Origin: Siphonodentalium dalli
Taxonomy: Eukaryota > Mollusca > Scaphopoda > Gadilida > Siphonodentaliidae
Length of the DNA: 64,000 nt
Reading direction: 5' to 3'
Assembly: GCA_032622095.1 (NCBI GenBank)
Contig: CP136067.1
Coordinates: 127,879,030 to 127,943,029 of the forward strand
The translations under genes and the position numbers were made by a program. The stretch's first letter is position 1; every line of letters begins with the position of its first letter. A model generated the notes under the pieces. That model saw only the letters and a list, made by a program, of their open reading frames with translations. It searched no databases and was not told the DNA's origin. This document shows, in pieces, positions 57,559-64,000 of the stretch.

Positions 57559-58857
57559 TGTGACCCGCCATATCAAATCCAGTCGAAAGTCGGGATTTTT
57601 TTTTACCCTGTGCCAATGCATTCTCTTATATATGCGAGTCGACCATAGGTCGCCTCGCATATATAAGAGAATCCATTGGCCTAACAATTTTTTATCATTT
57701 TTTTTAAAATAAATGTTTCTTACAATTTTTAGGACATAAAATAAAAAACATCCATTACCCTGCAGGGAGCCCCACACATATATAGAAGCATATAGAAGAG
57801 TGTCGTCTGCTCATGTTTGTCTGGGGCTCTGTATGGGTGAAATTATAAAATTAAAGAATACAAGAAAAAGTTATTTAAAATTGTAAAAAATGGTTAGGCC
57901 AATGCATTCTCTTATATATGCGAGGCGACCTATGGCCGACTAGCATATATTAGGGCTTCACGGTTTTTCGGTATTTAGTCATACCGCGGTTTTGTTTTTA
58001 ATACCGTGTAGTCGGTATTGGATTTCTTGAATAGTCGGTATACCGCTGAACACTATATTTTCTTTTTAGTTAGTTTTACGATAGCAAATGTCAATAAAAT
58101 ACATACTCTGAGGCACTAAAGCGTGCCTGTGAGTAATGAACGAGAACGAGAATCAGCGAGAGGAAACGAGAACCAGCGAGATGAAACGAGAAACAGCGAG
58201 ACGAGACGATAACCAACCAGGCGCGTAACTGCAGAAAAGTGCGAAAATCAATTATCACAAAGGCAGTGACAACATGTTGTACGCTGATGGATGTGTGTTT
58301 ATTGTCGCCTCACATGCAGCTCAAACTAGTGTACACAAAGCAATAATTTGACCATGGTCGCCATCCATACAATTATGAAATGTAAACTATACTCTTACCA
58401 TTGTTTCCGTGCTAATGTTTGTCCACCATCGAGACACCACGGATAAACACATATTGCTTGGGGACATTCTTAGTATAATCTGGACTTAAATCGCCTCATT
58501 GTACATGTATATACTTGTTTGTTTGTTGTTTTTTTGCATAAGCGACGTCAGTAGTACCCCACACATTGTTAAGATCACAATTGACATGCATTGCGTTGTA
58601 CTCTTTTCGCGTGTCCGCGTGACACTGCATTCACACGTGAATATTGCATTTCGTACTGCATGTCCCAAAGGATCTTAACTAGCGAAATGTTTGGACATTA
58701 TTCTTGACGGTATTTAGTCATACCGCGGTATGGAAATTAATACCGTAGTCGGTATTGTGAAGGTGGATACCGTGAAGCTCTAGCATATATAAGAGAATGC
58801 ATTGGCACAGGGTAAAAAAAATCCGACTTACGACTGGATTTGATATGGCGGGTCACA
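57559..58857. mobile_element. Palindromic foldback element, interrupted by a hAT element
   Basis: The ends are inverted: TGTGACCCGCCATATCAAAT at the left and its reverse complement at the right, continuing through ACCCTGTGCCAATGCATTCT. Further in, each arm contains its own small palindrome (GCGAGTCGACCATAGGTCGC region). Without the 832-bp hAT insert and its 8-bp duplication the element would be about 459 bp, nearly all self-complementary. No transposase; the family is not identified and no clear target duplication is seen. Confidence 0.7.
57951..58782. mobile_element. Non-autonomous hAT-type element, 832 bp
   Basis: Ends TAGGGCTTCACGG and CCGTGAAGCTCTA (inverted, one mismatch), flanked by a perfect 8-bp duplication GCATATAT at 57943-57950 and 58783-58790. 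An 8-bp duplication with short TIRs is the hAT signature. Subterminal ATACCGCGG/GTCGGTAT motifs recur near both ends. No transposase frame is present. A degenerate 20-bp tandem repeat (GAAACGAGAACCAGCGAGAT type) lies at 58141-58214. Confidence 0.85.
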
Positions 58858-59037
58858 AATGTTCTACCTCAACATGCGAAACATTTTCACTGTACTGTCA
58901 ACATGTATATGAATGTTATCAAACATAATATCTAATCTAATATATTTACATACTAAGTGTTGTCATCACTAAATCCAGCATTCTGATTGGTCGGCGCCCA
59001 CGTGGCTAGTTGCAGTTATTTCTCGGTGAATGCGCAA

Positions 59038-59085
59038 CAGCTCATAACAACATCGATACGTCAGCTCATAACAACATCGATACGT
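59038..59085. repeat. 24-bp perfect tandem duplication
   Basis: CAGCTCATAACAACATCGAT plus ACGT is present twice in a row. No function is evident. Confidence 0.9.
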
Positions 59086-59283
59086 CATTTGGGCTTGGAA
59101 AGACGAACGCGTAATGTTTTGGGCGCATTTGGATTCGCGCAGGATTGACTTAATAAATCAGCGGGTTTCAACTGTTAACTTTTGCCAAGGGTGCTATGGG
59201 TTATTCTGGGCTGGTTTTGTCACGATACACTTTTCGATTTAAATACATTTACAAAAGTGGCTTTTTCGCTAAATGTATATAAA

Positions 59284-59443
59284 TATAAGGATTAACTGTC
59301 ATGTGGACTGTTTTTTTATGGAGATGTAACCGTGAGGTAAATGGTCATAACTTGTATGTAAAACCCGAAAGACAAGTTATGACCACTTACCTCACGGTTA
59401 CATCTCCATAAAAACAGTCCACATGACAGTCAATCCTTATATA
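59284..59443. repeat. ~160-bp near-perfect hairpin
   Basis: Two arms of about 72 bp (59284-59355 and 59371-59443) are inverted copies with few mismatches, around a loop of about 15 bp (ATGTAAAACCCGAAAG). Blocks such as ACTGTCATGTGGACTG and GGAGATGTAACCGTGAGGTA appear in both arms. Likely a small foldback MITE; a hairpin RNA is possible but unproven. Confidence 0.8.
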
Positions 59444-62387
59444 ATCTATACACATGAACATCGTCCAATAAGTTAGCTTTTAAAGAGCATACCACATATG
59501 GGAATTTATCGTGACAATAAATGAGCACCCCCCACACACACACCCACTCCATTCATTCTGTATATATCTGATTAGTATTTATGATTGATATGTCATGTTA
59601 AAATACGAAACACGCGTATGTCCGGTTGCGAATTAGTGCCAACTTAGTATAATAAACCAAGTTGGCGTTAATACGCCGCCGTATATACGTATAGTGTGTC
59701 AATATGTGATCGTATGTTTTTTGTTTATTTTATTGTTGAAAGTTCCATCATTTTGTCAACATTTTACTGATTGCACTAGTGGTATAGCGAGTGTACTAAA
59801 TTATATGTGTTTTTAAAATTGTTAAGAGTGTAGTTATTGATATTAAAAATAAATTGATGAAATACTTGTGCTCATGGTTATAATTCTTTAACAACTGTAA
59901 AATTATTTATGAATTTTCAGCTGTGCCAACTGCGCGGCGTATTAAAAACCTGTGTTGTGTAAACGTTACCCTTAAAGTGCCATCCATGTTATCAACAAAC
60001 AGTTAAATGAGGGATTATATTACTAAATGTCAAATTATGCGGTGAAATTGACCAAGTGGAAAAGTGTATGACATATGCGTTGAAATAACCTAAATCACCA
60101 AGATTGCGAGCTGTGGATGCTCTATAATAGTAGCCTGGCATGATATTCTTCTTTCGCCAGGATGCGTATGGAAATACGGCTGAATTATGCTTGGAAATGA
60201 GCTCGATTGTCACGAAAGCCGTTGGAATGCCCTTGCTTCGTTGTTGACAAAGTGACGTAAGTTGCTATGCCGAGAAAGAAAGTTGAAAGCCAGCGACGTT
60301 GGCGGTTGGTCGGTATTTATACCCAGCCAACCGGAAACAAGGCCGTTAAAAATAGCATAGCAACTCACATCACGCGGCACGTAGGATTTCCCGTAATATT
60401 TACAATTATTCTTCTCTACGATGTATATATTTTTGGACGATCTTTCAGAATTTTGATTGACCGTGGCTATCCCTCATCCACTCACTCACATGCATGTAGT
60501 ACATTACATTGATATGTGCACAACTTGTCATCAGTCAAATTCTCCTATTGTGTGCGTGGTTTGGGAGAGGTTTTGGAGTGCTTTTTAAAAACACTTTTAT
60601 GAATAATATATCGCCGTTAATTCGTCAATTCTATCCTCCTAATCGCAACCTCGCGTGACACGATTTTGATGGAGTTGTGCGCCTTTGTTCCTCTTAAGAA
60701 TCATCATACTGGTGATGCCTCAATGATAACTTGAACAAACTTCAAAAGAAACTTTTGATAGGTGGTATATGTTCCACCTTTGAGAACACGCAGGTCATAG
60801 TCAAGATGGAATCAAATCTTTCCACAATTCGCACTTTTTTTCTTATTCGTAGCCAACGCCACAAAAGTCACATCTTAAGCGGACGTGGGCTCACCAACAT
60901 TTTTTATTTCATAACTTGTATACGCAAATGGGCACATGGGATGTTATTAGTGGGGCGGATAGATGAAAATTCGCGCATGCTATGGTAAAAGTGCAACATT
61001 TGGCACACATCTGAAACACATGAATAGTAGTTTTGGATATCATGCCAAGCTGGAAAATTGTCATGGTTGACATGGCAACCATTTTGGTGAAAAGCCTGTT
61101 TTCCTCCCATTTTAAACCATTGTAAATTGCGGGTGACCAGTAACTGCGAGGAACACTGCTCAGTTTGTAGCTATGTTGTTCGGACATGTATCAGACTGTA
61201 TACCCGTTGACAACATTATCTTATACATGTATATTATGGGTAAATTCAAAATGGCGAATTAAATGGCAGCCATTTGAGCGAAAATTGAACCTCTTAAACA
61301 CTTTAAGTTATGTATTGCCTGTATCCCAATTGTGGTGGAATGTGTGCACATTTATTTGTATTTCAAACATAAAATTTGCAAAGACAAAACACCAATCAAT
61401 TACTTTACTCCTGTGTAGATACGGACTATTGATGAGTCCCGGCTATGGGTCATGTGTCAGAAAAACCTGTGTCCATGGCAACGATATCATATATGCACAT
61501 ACTAATAAGCTAATATTTTGTTCCAATGACCATTAATGAGGCAACACAACAAGTATCTTCGTGATACAAAATTATTTCAGTATTGATTCTCAGTCTTTAC
61601 CCATTCATTGCATATATACTCCTAGTCTTCTGACGGATTGATAAACCAAGATCGCATTTTATTTAGTGTACTCATTGGCAACCGTTTGTATATAACTGAT
61701 TACTCTCCTTTGACTGTTAAATGATGTTCAATGTAAATTTCTATAGGGACATACTGACATTCGAAAATATAGATATAGATTAGTATATCTGAAGTAGTTT
61801 TCGACATATTACTATTATGATCGGAGGAATGTCCCAAAATCTATGAAGATTAGAATTTGGATATATGACATTGAAGCCAGTCACCGAATACCAGCGGTGC
61901 TATAGTTCACCAGCTAAAAGCCTTCCGACGTACACCAGAAGAGCGCATGACGCTGTCGTACATATGTACTACAGCACGAACCCGCGCTAATGTTAATTCC
62001 TAGCGACCTGCGCATACGTGTTTTGTCTGTTTTTGGTGTTGCATACAGCTAGGTCAAAATGTAACCGACACCACAATGAAACACCCATGCACGTAGAACA
62101 GGTGACACCATGAAGTGAACCGAGAAATATCTGATACCCTCACTTTGAGTCCATGTGCATAAAATGTATTATATGTTATCTTAATACCTATGTATTATGT
62201 ATGGGTCGACAAGATTAAATGAATTCATTGATCATTATTTGAAATGAAATCCCGATAAAACACACTATCTCACAAATAAACTAACGCCGGTATTCCATCT
62301 ATTGTTGTCTTGGCGTCTTCTAGCAGTTTACATTGTTCACTTTATATTTACGAGGATACGCTCGAGCATATAATCTGAAATTTCGCA
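59444..62387. other. Non-coding stretch, no supported gene
   Basis: Only short isolated open frames without splice-consistent neighbours or recognisable motifs. Around 61060-61280 and again near 63830 there are repeated ATGGCAGCCAT/ATGGCAACCATTTTGG-type palindromic fragments, suggesting old dispersed repeats. Confidence 0.5.
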
Positions 62388-62960
62388 TTGAACTCGTATT
62401 TATGTGAAATGCAGCTGCAGCTATTTATTATGACGGAATTATACACATCTTATCGCATGTGCATCAAAACAATTCAAAGGTTACCGACAAGAACGAGCAC
62501 AGAAATTGCATTGTCCCTGCTCGGAGTCAATCCACTCAGACTTGAAATTGAAAAGAAAAAACTGTTATTCATGGGCACTTTAATAAACTTACCATGCAAC
62601 CACCGTTACGCTCTCCGCATTTTCTTATTCAATCTTCACGGCCATATACTATTTAAACGCCCTCCAATTGGCTTCATAGGAAACATTATTCCTGTACTAG
62701 TAAAATACAACCGATTATGTATCTCACCACATTTGCGGAAACAGGATTCTTCCTTATTCAGTCATAATGGAAGGCAACTGTCAAACAGAATATATCACAC
62801 GCAAACGTCACGACCAAATCAGCCTGAATTAGTTGACTCCATTGAGTTCTTCCGCAGAGTAAAACCTTGTCATATATCACCATGTGGCCGTATTTTATGT
62901 TTCTCGTCGGGAAACACGTTCGTGCATTTTTTCGTGCACTTTTCATCCATGTGTCATTGA
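62388..62960 (+). pseudogene. LINE ORF2 fragment, region downstream of the RT domain
   Basis: 190 open codons without a good start (the frame begins at TTG). YRMCIKTIQRLPTRTSTEIA and LGVNPLRLEIEKKKLLFMGT match the conserved stretch that follows the RT core in many invertebrate non-LTR elements (HRFC-K-IQ-LP-RT, LLG, I-K-KLLF-G-L). The next part, GFIGNIIPVLVKYNR, fits the same protein. RT motifs A-C are absent, so this is a 5'-truncated relic, of a family different from the 24934 RT. Confidence 0.65.
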
Positions 62961-64000
62961 ACATTCAGCTCCCAGGGTTTTTTTTATGCTGATCCTAGCT
63001 TGGGGGTCCCAGAGGAAATCACTCTACTAATTTGTATTTGGTGTATTATAACCAAAAATGATGAGGATTGTTCAATTAGTTCCGGCTCTTAATTAAAGCA
63101 GTCACGTGGGTAAGGTGAGACAGCTGGTCAAGTCTTGGGTGAGACAGGGAAATCTCACCCAGCTATCCCACACGGACTGTCTGTGCTAAAATGTGTAGGT
63201 GGTGGGAGAGAAGTGTTTCTGGATATATCCTAGAAAGGGATCAGGAGAAATTGGGCATTTTCAATTCTGAAATAACATTTTACTTTCAGGAAAGAGTTCA
63301 ATGTCATGACCTTACGCCAAAACGTTAACGTCGGTTGAAATAAGTATAAATCTTGAACATATTAAAGGTCACATATTTGCAAGAAAGTATTTAACAACGA
63401 TCACTTTATTAATCCTACACCAATATTTAGGCATCTCTTATTCTCAGAATGGCAGTGATACTCCCGTCCATAGTCGAGGTATTAAGCTGTAGATTCTAGC
63501 TTTTTAGCATGCGTTTCCTAAGGCAATAGATACTAGGCTCTGAACAGAAACACAATGGCAATTTGGCCGCAATTTTGGCACCAACGGGCTCATATTTACC
63601 CCAGTATCACCACGTATGCCGGGGTGTGTGGGTGGTCGATGGGACCAACAAACAATTTTTTCCGCAACTCAATTTTGTTTTCCTGCAAGTCTGTTTGACT
63701 GTTTTTGCAATGAGTTTGGCTTAGAACACCTTAGAATGTCATTATTAACATAAATGAAAAATGTCATGATGATCAGACAAGTATATATAGTATAGCCTGT
63801 AGCCCATGCTTATGGATTGAGTTTTGAAATACAAGATGGCCGCTGGCAGCCATGTTTTTTTGGCCGAATGACCCCAAAATGACTCGTTCCTATTTACATG
63901 TCAATGTTAACATCCATGACAAATAATATGCACAGAAATTCATATACAGCGGTTTACAAAAAATGATCGGGGAAAAAAACTGCCAAAACGGAAAGAAATT
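62961..64000. other. Non-coding end of window, no supported feature
   Basis: AT-rich sequence with a GGTGAGACAG/TCTCACCCAGCT imperfect inverted repeat near 63114-63170 and an ATGGCCGCTGGCAGCCATG palindrome-like run near 63836-63854. I see no gene. Confidence 0.5.

Noticed and set aside
57282-57712. Several Ser/Leu-rich open frames across the CT tract
   Set aside because: They are translations of a dinucleotide microsatellite in all frames and not genes.
58486-58668. 60-codon frame inside the hAT-type element as a transposase remnant
   Set aside because: There are no DDE or hAT dimerisation motifs, and the element is too short and stop-rich to encode a transposase.

Overview
The window is eukaryotic nuclear DNA. 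It has AT-rich non-coding sequence, small exons with GT/AG splice sites, several classes of transposable element, a 38-bp satellite and a 100-N scaffold gap. The retroelement families and intron-rich style fit an aquatic invertebrate, with a mollusc-like lophotrochozoan as my guess; the sequence does not prove this. There is no bacterial, CRISPR or phage content.

Positions 1-47608 are a degenerate head-to-tail array of copies of one cell-cycle gene, a CDC25 (M-phase inducer) dual-specificity phosphatase, all on the minus strand. Seven exons are recognisable: two N-terminal regulatory exons (39 and 27 codons), one linker/domain-entry exon (92 codons) and four exons covering the rhodanese/CDC25 catalytic domain with its HCEFSSER active site. 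Gene 1 is cut by the window start. Gene 2 (5833-9968) carries all seven exons intact. Gene 3 (14054-15872) has lost its catalytic half. Gene 4 (20511-29866) carries all seven exons but has about 5.7 kb of inserted DNA in its second intron. Gene 5 (34512-40102) keeps only the two N-terminal exons and the last exon. Only the last exon of gene 6 lies before the gap. The DNA between genes is also repeated and holds small transposons, a possible TATA promoter and a foldback family marked by AAAGAGCGTT.

The insertion in gene 4 is a non-LTR retrotransposon. Its reverse transcriptase ORF (712 codons, minus strand) and a truncated ORF1-like reading frame (plus strand) point away from each other, the layout expected of a 5'-inverted (twin-primed) LINE. 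From 24445 onward the LINE plus the following intergenic block repeats with an exact 10,236-bp period (24445-34680, 34681-44916, 44917-gap). The copies are nearly identical, so this is either a very recent amplification or an assembly duplication.

After the gap, 47709-55626 is about 208 copies of a 38-bp satellite. From 55627 to 64000 no host gene is recognisable. That stretch contains a foldback element with about 390-bp arms enclosing a reverse transcriptase fragment, a long CT microsatellite, a palindromic element split by an 832-bp hAT-type element with a perfect 8-bp target duplication, a near-perfect 160-bp hairpin and a decayed LINE fragment.
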